Positions 1 to 7,798 of a stretch of DNA of 64,000 nucleotides are shown in pieces; positions within the stretch are counted from its first letter, which is position 1; each line of letters opens with the position of its first letter. Origin of the DNA: Actinotalea sp. JY-7876 (GTDB taxonomy: Bacteria > Actinomycetota > Actinomycetes > Actinomycetales > Cellulomonadaceae); NCBI RefSeq assembly GCF_014042015.1, contig NZ_CP059493.1:186001-250000 (forward strand). The letters run 5' to 3'. The position numbers and the translations under genes were made by a program. Below the pieces are notes generated by a model. The model ran no database searches and was not told the origin of the DNA. It saw only the letters and a program-made list of their open reading frames with translations.

Positions 1-818
1 CCGGGGCCCTGCGGCGCATCACCGAGGACATCGATCCGATGCCGGACGTCTGGGACGTCATCGCGCTCAACCGGGACCAGTACTGGCGGGGAGTCGGCGA
101 GGGCGTCGTCGGCATGCTCCAGATGGCGTGGGACACGAACCCCGCGCGCATGGTCCTCGACCCGACCGGGTACTACGGCGACGGCGCTGCGGCGGCGATG
201 TACGTCTGGAACGGGTTGCGGGAGGATCCCGTCGGGCTGGCGAAGGACGTGACGGACTACGACACCTGGCGCACGGAGCCCGTCCGGGCCGGCGGGCGCT
301 TGATGCCGGAGGCGCTGATGGCGGCGGCAACCGGGGGCGCGGGAGCGGCTGGTTCGATCGGACGGCGCGGTGTGTCTTCGGCCGCCGTTAAGGCACGGGG
401 TCGCGGCTATCGCTCGGATATCCGCGCCCTGCTCGCGAGTGCCGCTGAGGCGGGCCATACGGTGGCGCGCCAGAGGACACCTGGTTGGATGACGCCTGAT
501 GGTTGGCCGGTTCCCGCATGGCTCGCTGACGCTGCGCAGCGGATCCCGGAGAGCTGGGGACCCGCCGCGACCAACTCGCGCGGTGTCGGCTTCCGGTGGT
601 TCTCCGAGGATCTCGTCTCGCATGGCGTACGGATCGATGAGGGGAATGCTCTTCATGCGTTTGAAACGCAGCACGTTGCTCACGTGGTCGTGCGCCGGGA
701 CGGCAGATTGATCGGACGCGACGGGGTACCGATTTCGGGTTCGTTGGATGCTCGTTTCGACATGGGCCACATTCCCCTCACCGAGTGGATGACGTGGCGG
801 GAGTGGGGGCAGCTTTGA
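1..818 (+). CDS. Polymorphic toxin, C-terminal part (5' end outside window)
   Basis: The reading frame is open from the first bases of the window, so the real start lies upstream; 271 residues are visible. The first half contains a segment ending in a WDTWRTEPVRAGG-like stretch (here YDTWRTEPVRAGG) and an Ala/Gly-rich ATGGAGAAG run, which I know from the region just before the toxin domain in actinobacterial type VII-type polymorphic toxins. The last ~85 residues carry GVRID, VVRRDGRLIGRDG and HIPLTEWMTWREW, resembling a small C-terminal toxin domain seen in many bacterial polymorphic toxins; I do not know its catalytic activity. The stop overlaps the TTG start of the next, immunity-like gene by 4 bp (TTGA). 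Toxin identity rests on the C-terminal motif plus the row of immunity-like genes. The secretion domain and any WXG/LXG module cannot be seen. Confidence 0.65.
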   Translation, partial: GALRRITEDIDPMPDVWDVIALNRDQYWRGVGEGVVGMLQMAWDTNPARMVLDPTGYYGDGAAAAMYVWNGLREDPVGLAKDVTDYDTWRTEPVRAGGRLMPEALMAAATGGAGAAGSIGRRGVSSAAVKARGRGYRSDIRALLASAAEAGHTVARQRTPGWMTPDGWPVPAWLADAAQRIPESWGPAATNSRGVGFRWFSEDLVSHGVRIDEGNALHAFETQHVAHVVVRRDGRLIGRDGVPISGSLDARFDMGHIPLTEWMTWREWGQL

Positions 819-1204
819 GCACCTTGAGATACCCGGCCATGCGGCTCGAAGGGCTGGCCGCGCTGCGCGCACTGGCCGACGGTGACACGCAGGACGCGCG
901 ATGGGTCCAGGGCGAGCCCATGCCGAACGGGTTCCGTGACAGCCTGGCTTTCCGGCTGGACCAGCTCTTCGAGATGTCGATGCTGCTGCCGCATCCGGAA
1001 GCGATGGTGGGTGTGACCGTGTTCGCGGACGAGGTCGCGGTGCTCGGCCACCTCGGCGCGTGCCTGCAGGCCGTGCTGGACGAGACTGATGAAGCGGAGC
1101 CCAGCGAGGTTCTCGGTCACGGCGTCTGGCCCGACGTGGTGAAGGCGGCTGGGGATGCGGTAGACCGCCTGGTGAGGAACGGCGGCTTTCCCGATGAGCC
1201 CTGA
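815..1204 (+). CDS. SCO4402-family immunity-like protein
   Basis: A 129-residue soluble protein. The pattern YPxMRLE, a QDARWV-like segment, a helical middle and a WPDVVKAAGDAVDRL ending matches the SCO4402-type family, whose members often sit next to polymorphic toxins; it also aligns along its length with the C-terminal half of the gene ending at 2430. I chose the TTG at 815, which overlaps the toxin stop by 4 bp and has a GGGGG purine run just upstream; an in-frame ATG at 785 would reach inside the toxin gene. Translational coupling to the toxin fits a cognate antidote, but which toxin each immunity-like gene counters is inference. Confidence 0.6.
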   Translation: MSTLRYPAMRLEGLAALRALADGDTQDARWVQGEPMPNGFRDSLAFRLDQLFEMSMLLPHPEAMVGVTVFADEVAVLGHLGACLQAVLDETDEAEPSEVLGHGVWPDVVKAAGDAVDRLVRNGGFPDEP

Positions 1205-1607
1205 CGCCGGCCGGCACGCGAGCCCCGGACCTGAGCAGCTGCACTCCACCGACCGCGTGCCGGTCGCCGAGGCGGACGCCGGGATGCTCCCGACGCCGGA
1301 GGACTCGAAGCGTGCGCCGGTCTGGGAGAACTACGTCGTCGCGCAGGCCTCGCAGGCGGCGCTGGGGCTCATTCCGGTCCACGCTCTCGCGGTCGGTGTC
1401 GTGGTGGAGCGGTACGACATCCGCCTCCACGTCCAGCTCCGTGAACGCAACGATGGCGACGTCGCAGACATGGCCGAGATCGTCTTCGAGCTCGAGCTGC
1501 TGCTGGGCCGCGAGGCTCGCGTCGAGCTGGTCGGCGAGGTGCTCGACGCTCCCGAGCTCGGCACCCGACCGGCTGTGGTCTGGTTCTACGCGGCGCGCGG
1601 CTACTGA
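1194..1607 (+). CDS. Small hypothetical protein in immunity cluster
   Basis: 137 residues, starting inside the end of the previous gene (11-bp overlap), so it is probably co-transcribed. The first ~38 residues are Pro/Ala-rich and low in structure; the ordered part begins around APVWENYVVAQASQAALGLIP and continues as an alternating beta/alpha pattern with many acidic residues. I cannot assign it to a named family. Its size, acidity and place between two immunity-like genes behind a toxin gene suggest another immunity or orphan-immunity protein; that is inference from position only. A later start near residue 30 is possible. Confidence 0.5.
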   Translation: MSPDAGRHASPGPEQLHSTDRVPVAEADAGMLPTPEDSKRAPVWENYVVAQASQAALGLIPVHALAVGVVVERYDIRLHVQLRERNDGDVADMAEIVFELELLLGREARVELVGEVLDAPELGTRPAVVWFYAARGY

Positions 1608-1632
1608 GTGATCACCGGAAGGGACTCATGGG

Positions 1633-2430
1633 ATGCCCAACCCGACGCCATTGGTTGACCGACTCCTCGCCGAAGGGCTCGATGACTGGCTCGACGCGGG
1701 GTGGATCTCCTCCGAAGCACGTCGCGCCGGTGCCACTCTTCCCGCGGACATCCGCACGATGGCGCTGGGTGCCGTGGCGGAGCTGCTGTTCCGCGGCCTC
1801 GCCGAGGCGGGCGACGTGACACCGGAGGGCTTCGTGCCCTGGGGGACCAGCCCTGCGGTGTCGTTCGAGCGCATCCTGTCCGAGCTGGATCGCATACCGC
1901 CGGGCGAGGAACGACCGGGCGACGTCTTCTGGCTGAATCTCCACGCCTCGGGTGAGGAGCGGGGCCGGACCGCACGTGACGGGATGCCGCGCGCGTCGGA
2001 CCACGTCTCATCCTGTCCCGAGAGGGAGGTCCGGGGCCCCATGACGAGCGTTGAGCTCCCATGGCTGAGGTACGAGATCGCTTCCGCGGTCAGCCAGCTT
2101 GCGGATACCAGGTACCAGAAGGAGCGGTGGCTGGATCCGCCCGTGGCACCGGGTCAGCGGCGGCTTGAGCTCCAGACCGTCATTCGCTGGCTCGTCGAGG
2201 ACACGAGCGCGCTCGAGGCGCCTGAGGAGCTGGCTGGAGCCATGCTGTACCCGGACGAGGTACCTGCGCTCCGGGCGCTCGGGAAGGCGTTCTTGCCACT
2301 CGTCCTCCGCTACGAGGATGCCTCCGACCACACCTATCTCGCTGATCCGAGTTGGCCGGAGGTTGTGGCTGCCGCTGCAACCGCACGGGACTGCCTCGAG
2401 GCGAACGGGGCGCCACCCGTAGAGGTCTAG
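1633..2430 (+). CDS. Fused two-domain immunity-like protein (C-terminal SCO4402 type)
   Basis: A single open frame of 265 residues with two separable parts. Residues 1-~105 begin LVDRLLAEGLDDWLDAGWI and end with GDVFWLNL; I recognise this pattern from small stand-alone proteins near polymorphic toxins. Residues ~137-265 start MTSVELPWLRYEI and form a complete SCO4402-type protein related to the gene at 815. A purine-rich GGGAGG lies 11 nt before the ATG at 2041, so the second half may also be made on its own. Whether this is a true fusion or two genes whose separating stop was lost cannot be told from sequence alone. The start at 1633 has GGAAGGG about 9 nt upstream. Confidence 0.6.
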   Translation: MPNPTPLVDRLLAEGLDDWLDAGWISSEARRAGATLPADIRTMALGAVAELLFRGLAEAGDVTPEGFVPWGTSPAVSFERILSELDRIPPGEERPGDVFWLNLHASGEERGRTARDGMPRASDHVSSCPEREVRGPMTSVELPWLRYEIASAVSQLADTRYQKERWLDPPVAPGQRRLELQTVIRWLVEDTSALEAPEELAGAMLYPDEVPALRALGKAFLPLVLRYEDASDHTYLADPSWPEVVAAAATARDCLEANGAPPVEV

Positions 2431-2513
2431 GCCGCACCTCGGGACGGGACACTCGAGCGTTAGCCCCGGTTCGGGTCGACGAATCTCTGGTGCTCGGGGA
2501 TCCACGCGCTGGG

Positions 2514-2963
2514 TCAAGCCTCGGGTGCCTCCATGGGCGTCAGGACGAAGACCGGGATGAGGCGGCTGGTCTTGGTCTGGTACTCGGCGTAGTCGGGCCA
2601 GACCTCGACGGCGCGGGCCCACCACTCGTCGCGCTCGGCGCCCGTGGCCTCGTGCGCGTGGTAGTCCTTGCGGACGGCGCCGTCCTGCAGCTCGACGTGC
2701 GGGTTCGCGACGAGGTTGTGGTACCAGGTCGGGTGCTCCGGGGCGCCGCCCTTCGAGGCGACCACGGCGTACTCGCCGTCGTGCTCGACGCGCATGAGGG
2801 GCGTCTTGCGGAGCTTGCCGCTCTTCGCGCCGACCGAGGTCAGCAGGATGATCGGGACGCCGCGCAGGGTGTTCGCCTCGCGGCCGTCCGTGGCCTCGAA
2901 CGTCTCGGCCTGCGTGCGGGCCCACTCGGACGGGGACGGTGCGTACTCTCCGGTCAGCGGCAT
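2514..2963 (-). CDS. F420-dependent nitroreductase family protein (Ddn/DUF385 type)
   Basis: 149 residues with the layout of the deazaflavin-dependent nitroreductase family (TIGR00026/PF04075): the central [13 protein letters not shown] stretch, the [26 protein letters not shown] core and the conserved [19 protein letters not shown] tail. Family members bind coenzyme F420 and reduce nitro compounds or quinones, as in mycobacterial Ddn. The Lys/Arg cluster near GKLRKTP probably contacts F420 phosphate groups. The gene stands alone on the minus strand; the LLM-class protein at 38334 is a second likely F420 user. The true substrate is unknown. Confidence 0.85.
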   Translation of the reverse strand: MPLTGEYAPSPSEWARTQAETFEATDGREANTLRGVPIILLTSVGAKSGKLRKTPLMRVEHDGEYAVVASKGGAPEHPTWYHNLVANPHVELQDGAVRKDYHAHEATGAERDEWWARAVEVWPDYAEYQTKTSRLIPVFVLTPMEAPEA

Positions 2964-3074
2964 ACCTCAGCCAACCACGCCGTGCCGTCGGCGCATCCCG
3001 AGTCCGTGCGACGTCCACGTGGACTGTGCCTCCCGCTGGCCGGGAGGCGAATGCCACGATCCGAGGTCCTCGGG

Positions 3075-3884
3075 TCAGCCCAGCGATGACAGGGCGGCGA
3101 GGAGCAGGCCGCCGACGACGGGCGCGCACACGAGGACTGCGAGGAACGCCACCAGGGCCGATGCCGCCGGCGAGAGCCCTGGCTCGTGGTGCCCTGCGGC
3201 GGGATGGCGCACCACGGGGACCAGCGGTGTCGCGCTGCGCTGGGCGCGGTCGGGTCGGGGAGGCGTCCGGCCGAGCAGACCGTCGAGGTACCTGGCGATG
3301 TCCGCTACTTCGGCCGCCGTCAGGCGCGCCGGCAGGGAGCGCAGCTGTGCCGCCAGGTGCTCGAGGCCGACGACGGTCACGCCGTGGTCAGCCATGGTCG
3401 ACGGCATGCGATGGCCGACGAGGCAGATGACCGAGCGTGCCAGGACGCGATGGGCGGGCATGAGCAGCGCCGCCACCTCGGCCGTTGCAGCCGCGACACC
3501 CTCGAGTGCGTCGCTCCGTCGGTACCCGTTCTGCCGCAGCGTGCCGCCGCGGACCGTGACCTCGCCGCTCCACTTCTTGGCGTCGACGACGACGACGCCA
3601 CCCGGGCCGATCACGATGTGGTCGATGTTGGCCCTGGTGCGACCTGGCCACCGAACGTCGTGCAGCGCGACCCAGCCGTGGACCTCGAGGGCGACCAGGG
3701 CGCGCGCGACCCGGCGCTCGCCGTCGGCCCCGGAGGCCCAGGCATCGTGCTGGCGAGCGGCTCGCTCGGCTGCCGCACGGATCTCTCCCGTCGGGTCGCC
3801 GGTGCGGTGCTGCTCGGCGCGCAGCCGGTCGACGCGTCTGGCATGGCGCGATGCCTCGCGTTCAGCACCTTCCCCTGCGGCCAC
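3075..3884 (-). CDS. NERD domain-containing protein with C-terminal membrane segment
   Basis: 269 residues from a GTG start with a good GGGAGG ribosome site 4 nt upstream. After a charged helical N-terminus comes a NERD domain (about residues 50-165): GADGERRVARAL, then RANIDHIVIGPGGVVVVDAKKWSG, which contains the D/VDAKxW motif of restriction-endonuclease-like folds. This points to a nuclease-related fold. The C-terminal ~30 residues (SALVAFLAVLVCAPVVGGLLLAAL) form one hydrophobic helix that would anchor the protein to the membrane. NERD proteins are common in actinobacteria and mostly uncharacterised. No partner gene adjoins it. Confidence 0.8.
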   Translation of the reverse strand: MAAGEGAEREASRHARRVDRLRAEQHRTGDPTGEIRAAAERAARQHDAWASGADGERRVARALVALEVHGWVALHDVRWPGRTRANIDHIVIGPGGVVVVDAKKWSGEVTVRGGTLRQNGYRRSDALEGVAAATAEVAALLMPAHRVLARSVICLVGHRMPSTMADHGVTVVGLEHLAAQLRSLPARLTAAEVADIARYLDGLLGRTPPRPDRAQRSATPLVPVVRHPAAGHHEPGLSPAASALVAFLAVLVCAPVVGGLLLAALSSLG

Positions 3885-4125
3885 GGCGCCTCCCTGTTCG
3901 TGCCCAGGAGATCGGCGCCCGCACCGCCCCGCTTGAGATCCGAGAACGGCGCAAGCGGGTGATCGTGGACAACGGCTACCGCGGGACGGGAGTAGAAGTC
4001 AGCGCCGCGCGGGTTCGGCTCTCGGGCCGGCACGGCCGCGGGGACCGGTGCTACCGGTGCGGGGGAGTGGGTTCCGCGAAACGTGCGCGCGGGGTGAGCC
4101 GGGCGGGCACGTGAGCGCGCCGCGG
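3885..4125. other. Intergenic stretch without a supported gene
   Basis: About 240 bp upstream of the NERD gene and downstream of the YciO-type gene. Short frames are present, but none has a convincing ribosome site, codon pattern or recognisable product. The NERD promoter must lie here; I could not pick out clear -35 and -10 boxes. Confidence 0.4.
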
Positions 4126-4746
4126 TCAGAAGCGGGACGGGTCGCCGGCGCCCTCCCGGACGACCTGGGGGTAGCCCTCGGACCAGTCGACGACGGTCGT
4201 CGGCTCGGTGCCGCAGTCGCCCGCGTCCACGACGGCGTCGATGACGTGGTCGAGCTCTTCCTTGATCGACCATCCCTCGGTCAGCGGGTCCTCGTGGTCG
4301 GGCAGCAGCAGCGTGCTCGAGAGCAGCGGCTCGCCGAGCTCACGCACGAGCGCCAGGGCAACGGGGTGGGCCGGGATGCGCACGCCGACCGTCTTCTTCT
4401 TGGGGTGCGCGAGGCGCCGCGGCACCTCCTTCGTCGCCGGGAGGATGAAGGTGTACGCGCCCGGCGTCGCCGCCTTGATCGCGCGGAACGCCGAGTTGTC
4501 GAGGATGACGAACTGGCCGAGCTGGGCGAAGTCCGCGCACACGAGCGTGAAGTGGTGCTTGTCGTTCAGCCCGCGGATCCGGCGGATGCGGTCGGCGCCC
4601 GTGGGGCTGTCCAGGCGCGCGCCCAGGGCGTAGCAGGAGTCCGTCGGGTAGGCGATGAGCGCGTCCTGGTCGCGCAGCATGGCGGTGACCTGACCGATGC
4701 TCCGGGGCTGCGGGTCCTGCGGGTGGACGTCGAAGTAGCGCGCCAC
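4126..4746 (-). CDS. L-threonylcarbamoyladenylate synthase family protein (YciO type)
   Basis: 206 residues, the same length as Escherichia coli YciO. The Sua5/YciO/YrdC fold is shown by LIAYPTDSCYALGARL near residue 40, the RIRGLNDKHHFTLVCADF strand, PGAYTFILPATKEVPRRL and KKTVGVRIPAHPVAL. Family enzymes make threonylcarbamoyl-AMP for the t6A modification of tRNA; YciO-type members are paralogues whose role is less certain than TsaC. I chose the GTG at 4746 (VARYFDVHPQ) because GGGAGG precedes it and upstream residues look non-coding. It is divergent from the DUF2809 gene at 4847. Confidence 0.88.
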   Translation of the reverse strand: MARYFDVHPQDPQPRSIGQVTAMLRDQDALIAYPTDSCYALGARLDSPTGADRIRRIRGLNDKHHFTLVCADFAQLGQFVILDNSAFRAIKAATPGAYTFILPATKEVPRRLAHPKKKTVGVRIPAHPVALALVRELGEPLLSSTLLLPDHEDPLTEGWSIKEELDHVIDAVVDAGDCGTEPTTVVDWSEGYPQVVREGAGDPSRF

Positions 4747-4846
4747 GGGTCCTCCCTGGGTCGACGGTGCCACCGTACCCCGCACGCGTGCGGCACGATC
4801 GGCCGGACGGTGCCGCCGCGGCCCGCCCCGACGACGAGGAGCGACC

Positions 4847-5251
4847 ATGTCCCACGCGCGCCGCCGTGCGCTCGCCGTCGCGGCGGTCGGCGTCGTCGCC
4901 GCGGGGCTCGTGGTCTCGCGCGGGCACGGGCTCGCCGCGGACCTCGGCGGGGGCGCCCTCTACGCCGCACTCCTCTACGTGCTCGTCGCGCTCGCGGTGC
5001 CGCGTGCCCGGTCGTGGCGCGTGGGCCTGGCCGCGCTGGCCCTGAGCGTCGCCGTCGAGCTGCTGCAGCTCACCGACCTCCCGCGCGACGTCGTCGCGCA
5101 GGTGCCCGTCGCGCGCTACGTGCTGGGCACGACGTTCGTCGCGACCGACCTGCTCGCGTACGCGGTCGGCGCCGCTCTGGCGACGGCGGCCGACGTCGTG
5201 CTGCGACGGCGCGTGGGCGCCCTCAGCGGGCGCGACCGCCGCCCCGCCTGA
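4847..5251 (+). CDS. DUF2809 family membrane protein
   Basis: 134 residues with four hydrophobic helices (about residues 8-24, 35-50, 60-75 and 95-115). The pattern LLYVLVALAVPRARSWRVGLAALALSVAVELLQL and the later YVLGTTFVATDLLAYAVGAAL match DUF2809 (PF10990), small integral membrane proteins distantly like VanZ-type domains. The function is unknown. An ACGAGGAGCGACC ribosome site precedes the ATG. Its 3' end overlaps the convergent methyltransferase gene by 29 bp. Confidence 0.75.
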   Translation: MSHARRRALAVAAVGVVAAGLVVSRGHGLAADLGGGALYAALLYVLVALAVPRARSWRVGLAALALSVAVELLQLTDLPRDVVAQVPVARYVLGTTFVATDLLAYAVGAALATAADVVLRRRVGALSGRDRRPA

Positions 5252-5843
5252 GCAGCGCGACCAGGAAGTCGGAGTCCGGCTCGAGCGGGCGCAGGTCCCA
5301 CGTGCCCAGCGCGACGTCGAGCGTGAGGCCGGCCGCGCGCGCGTCGTCGAAGAACTGGCCGAACGCGTAGCCGCGGCCGGCGCCGAAGCCGACGACGAGC
5401 CGCCCGTCGGGCGCCAGCACGGCGCCGAGCCGCCGCAGGACCTCCACCTCGGTGCCCGGGGCGACGAACGTCATGACGTTGCCCGCGCACACGACGGCGT
5501 CGAACGGCTCGGTGATGCCGTGCGCGGCGAGGTCGAGCTCGGCGAGGTCCCCGACGAGCCAGCGCCCCTGGGGGTGGTCCGCCTCGGCCGCCTCGACCAG
5601 CACGGGGTCGACGTCGACGCCGACCACGGTGTGCCCGCGCCGCGCGAGCTCGCCCCCGACGCGGCCCGGCCCGCAGCCGGCGTCGAGCACCCGCGCGCCG
5701 CGCCGGACCATCGCGTCGACCAGCCGCGCCTCGCCGTGCAGGTCCGCGCCGTCGGCGGCCATCTGCCGGAAGCGCTCGACGTACCAGTGCGAGTGCTGGG
5801 GGTCGGACCGGACTTTGGCTTCCCACCGGGTCGGCTGTCGCAT
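5223..5843 (-). CDS. Class I SAM-dependent methyltransferase
   Basis: 206 residues. Motif I of the Rossmann methyltransferase fold is VLDAGCGPGRVG at residues 52-63; VVGVDVDPVLVEAA gives the acidic end of strand beta2; WLVGDLAEL and FDAVVCAGNVMTFV are motifs II and III; LRRLGAVLAPDGRLVVGFGAGRG is motif IV-V. The methyl acceptor cannot be predicted; such stand-alone proteins act on small molecules, proteins or RNA. It lies 30 bp upstream-side of the first siderophore-interacting protein gene (which ends at 5874) and on the same strand, so the two may share a transcript starting from the iron-regulated promoter region near 6750. Confidence 0.85.
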   Translation of the reverse strand: MRQPTRWEAKVRSDPQHSHWYVERFRQMAADGADLHGEARLVDAMVRRGARVLDAGCGPGRVGGELARRGHTVVGVDVDPVLVEAAEADHPQGRWLVGDLAELDLAAHGITEPFDAVVCAGNVMTFVAPGTEVEVLRRLGAVLAPDGRLVVGFGAGRGYAFGQFFDDARAAGLTLDVALGTWDLRPLEPDSDFLVALLRRGGGRAR

Positions 5844-5873
5844 GACCCGACCGTACGGCCTCGCGGCCCGGAC

Positions 5874-6710
5874 TCAGGCGTCGGGTGCGTGGTGGTCGAA
5901 GTTCGCCTCGCCGCGGCGCCAGTAGCCGGTCATCGCGAACGAGTCGCGGTCGACGCCGACCGCCGCCAGGTGGCCGCGGATCGCGCGGACCGCCGCGACC
6001 TCGCCGGCGGCCCAGGCCCACAGGGTGCCGGCCGGCCGCGTCAGGAGCGCCGCCCCGACGGCGTCCGGCAGGAGCGTCGTCGTGCCCGGCTCGGCGCCGT
6101 CGCGGTGCAGCCACGTGACCACCGTGCCGGCGCGGTCGGGGAGGTCGAGCTCCTCGCCGGGCCCGCCGACCTCGACGAACGCGCGCACGGAGGCCGACGG
6201 CGGCAGGCGGTCGAGCCAGTTGAGGAGCGCGGGCACGCCCGTCTCGTCCGCCGCGAGCAGGTACGTGTCGCGGTCCAGCGGCATGAGCATGGAGCCCCGC
6301 GGCCCGAGGGTGCCGAGGACCTGGCCCGGCTCGGCCTGCGCGGCCCAGCGGCCCGCCGGTCCGTGCTCGTGCACGACCATGTCGACGATCAGCTCCTCGC
6401 TGCCCGCCGCGACGGTCCGCACCGTGTAGTCGCGGCACACGAGCCCGGGGTCGTCCCGGTTGGTCCAGCGGCCGTCCTCGAGCACGGGGAGCGTCACCTC
6501 GGCGCCCGGCTCCTCGGGGAAGAAGACCTTGAGGTGGTCGGCCGGGCCGTGCGCCTCGAAGCCGGCCAGGTCGGGGCCGCCGAGCGCGATGCGGCGCATC
6601 GTCGGGCTGAGCTCGGCGACCCGGCGCACGACGAGGCGGCGCGCAGCCATCGGCAGCCGCACACGTCGCACGACCTGGGGGGTCGACAGGGCGGTGGGGG
6701 TGGCGGTCAT
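5874..6710 (-). CDS. Siderophore-interacting protein (ferric-siderophore reductase)
   Basis: 278 residues. The N-terminal half is an FAD-binding barrel with the flavin motif RDYTVRT at residues 93-99; the C-terminal half is the SIP domain, with YLLAADETGVPALLNWL, GTVVTWLHRDGAEPGTT, WAAGEVAAVRAIR and the terminal MTGYWRRGEANFDHH. The family (ViuB/YqjH/FscN) reduces ferric siderophores to release iron in the cytoplasm, using NAD(P)H. It is divergent from the iron-siderophore binding protein at 6814, and two IdeR-like boxes lie between them, so iron repression is likely. A second copy sits at 10677 on the other side of the transporter. Confidence 0.92.
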   Translation of the reverse strand: MTATPTALSTPQVVRRVRLPMAARRLVVRRVAELSPTMRRIALGGPDLAGFEAHGPADHLKVFFPEEPGAEVTLPVLEDGRWTNRDDPGLVCRDYTVRTVAAGSEELIVDMVVHEHGPAGRWAAQAEPGQVLGTLGPRGSMLMPLDRDTYLLAADETGVPALLNWLDRLPPSASVRAFVEVGGPGEELDLPDRAGTVVTWLHRDGAEPGTTTLLPDAVGAALLTRPAGTLWAWAAGEVAAVRAIRGHLAAVGVDRDSFAMTGYWRRGEANFDHHAPDA

Positions 6711-6744
6711 CGCGGCTCCGTCCGAGCGGATTGCAGAAGTGGTC

Positions 6745-6763
6745 GGAGGTTAGGCTAACCTCA
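6745..6763. promoter_or_regulatory. IdeR/DtxR-type iron box 1
   Basis: The 15-bp core AGGTTAGGCTAACCT at 6747-6761 is a palindrome around G6754 and matches the actinobacterial IdeR/DtxR consensus (TTAGGTTAGGCTAACCTAA) at every core base; only the outermost bases differ. It lies between divergent iron genes, as expected for iron-dependent repression of both. Confidence 0.88.
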
Positions 6764-6773
6764 CTCCGCCCGG

Positions 6774-6792
6774 CCAGGTTAGGCCACCCTCA
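6774..6792. promoter_or_regulatory. IdeR/DtxR-type iron box 2 (weaker)
   Basis: AGGTTAGGCCACCCT at 6776-6790 matches the same core at 13 of 15 positions. Its centre is 29 bp from the first box, and it is nearer the binding-protein gene starting at 6814. Paired boxes at one divergent promoter could let one regulator act on each direction. Confidence 0.65.
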
Positions 6793-6813
6793 CGCCAGTC
6801 CGATCGGAGTCCC

Positions 6814-7797
6814 ATGACCTCGCAGCGTCACCCGCGAGCCCGCCGCGCCGGCCTCGCCCTCACCCTCGTGTCCGCCTTCGCCCTGACGGCGTGCGCGGGC
6901 GACGCCCAGGACGTCGAGCCCGCCGCCGACGCCGCCGTGACGGCGCAGGAGGCGCCGAGCGAGGTCACCGTGACGCACGCGCAGGGCGAGACCACCGTCC
7001 CGGTGAACCCGGAGACCGTGCTGACCTTCGACCTCGCGACGCTCGACACGCTCAGCGAGCTCGGCGTCGAGGTCGACGGCCTGCCGAAGTCCAACCTTCC
7101 CGGCCACCTCGCCGAGTTCGACACCGACGACGTGCTCGACATCGGCACGCTCTTCGAGCCCGACTACGAGGCGGTCAACGCGGCCGAGCCGGACCTCATC
7201 ATCGTCGCCGGCCGCTCCGCGGAGGCCCTGCCCGAGCTCGAGAAGATCGCGCCGACGATCGACCTGTCCAACGACTGGGCGGACTTCCGCGGCAGCGTCG
7301 AGGCCAACGCCGAGATCCTCGGCCAGGTCTTCGACAAGGAGGACGAGGTCGCGGAGCTGGTCGCCGACCTCGACGCCGACATCGAGGCGGCCCGGGAGGT
7401 CACGGCGGAGGCCGGCACCGGCCTCATCGTCATGACGGCGGGCGGCGAGGTCACGGCCTACGGCCCCGGCTCGCGCTTCGGCTTCCTGCACGACGAGCTC
7501 GGCATGACCCCCGCGATCGAGGACGTCGAGGCGGCGACGCACGGCGAGGCCGTGAGCTTCGAGTTCCTCGCCGAGGCGAACCCCGACTGGCTGGTCGTCA
7601 TCGACCGCGACGCCGCCGTGGGCGAGTCCGGTGCCGCGGCCGAGCAGGTGCTCGACAACGAGCTCGTCGCCGGCACGACGGCGTGGTCGCAGGACCAGGT
7701 CGTCTACGTCGACTCGGTCGACTGGTACATCGTCAACGGCGGTCTCGGCACGCTCTCGCGCATGGTCGACGAGATCTCCACCGCGCTCGCCGGCTGA
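6814..7797 (+). CDS. Iron-siderophore ABC transporter binding lipoprotein (YclQ/CeuA type)
   Basis: 327 residues. A type II signal peptide ends in the lipobox LTAC with Cys27, so the protein is lipid-anchored outside the membrane. The mature part follows the periplasmic-binding fold of class III iron transporters: ETVLTFDLATLDTLSELGVEVDGLPKSNLP, then DVLDIGTLFEPDYEAVNAAEPDLIIVAGRS and EKIAPTIDL, which closely recall Bacillus YclQ and Campylobacter CeuA, binders of catecholate siderophores. The exact ligand is not certain. It is the first gene of a four-gene transporter operon; the permease starts 1 nt after its stop. The IdeR boxes upstream indicate induction when iron is scarce. Confidence 0.92.
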   Translation: MTSQRHPRARRAGLALTLVSAFALTACAGDAQDVEPAADAAVTAQEAPSEVTVTHAQGETTVPVNPETVLTFDLATLDTLSELGVEVDGLPKSNLPGHLAEFDTDDVLDIGTLFEPDYEAVNAAEPDLIIVAGRSAEALPELEKIAPTIDLSNDWADFRGSVEANAEILGQVFDKEDEVAELVADLDADIEAAREVTAEAGTGLIVMTAGGEVTAYGPGSRFGFLHDELGMTPAIEDVEAATHGEAVSFEFLAEANPDWLVVIDRDAAVGESGAAAEQVLDNELVAGTTAWSQDQVVYVDSVDWYIVNGGLGTLSRMVDEISTALAG

Positions 7798-7798
7798 C

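Noticed and set aside
3851-4114. Small plus-strand frame of 87 codons
   Set aside because: It overlaps the start of the NERD gene, has no ribosome site and an Arg-rich product typical of shadows.
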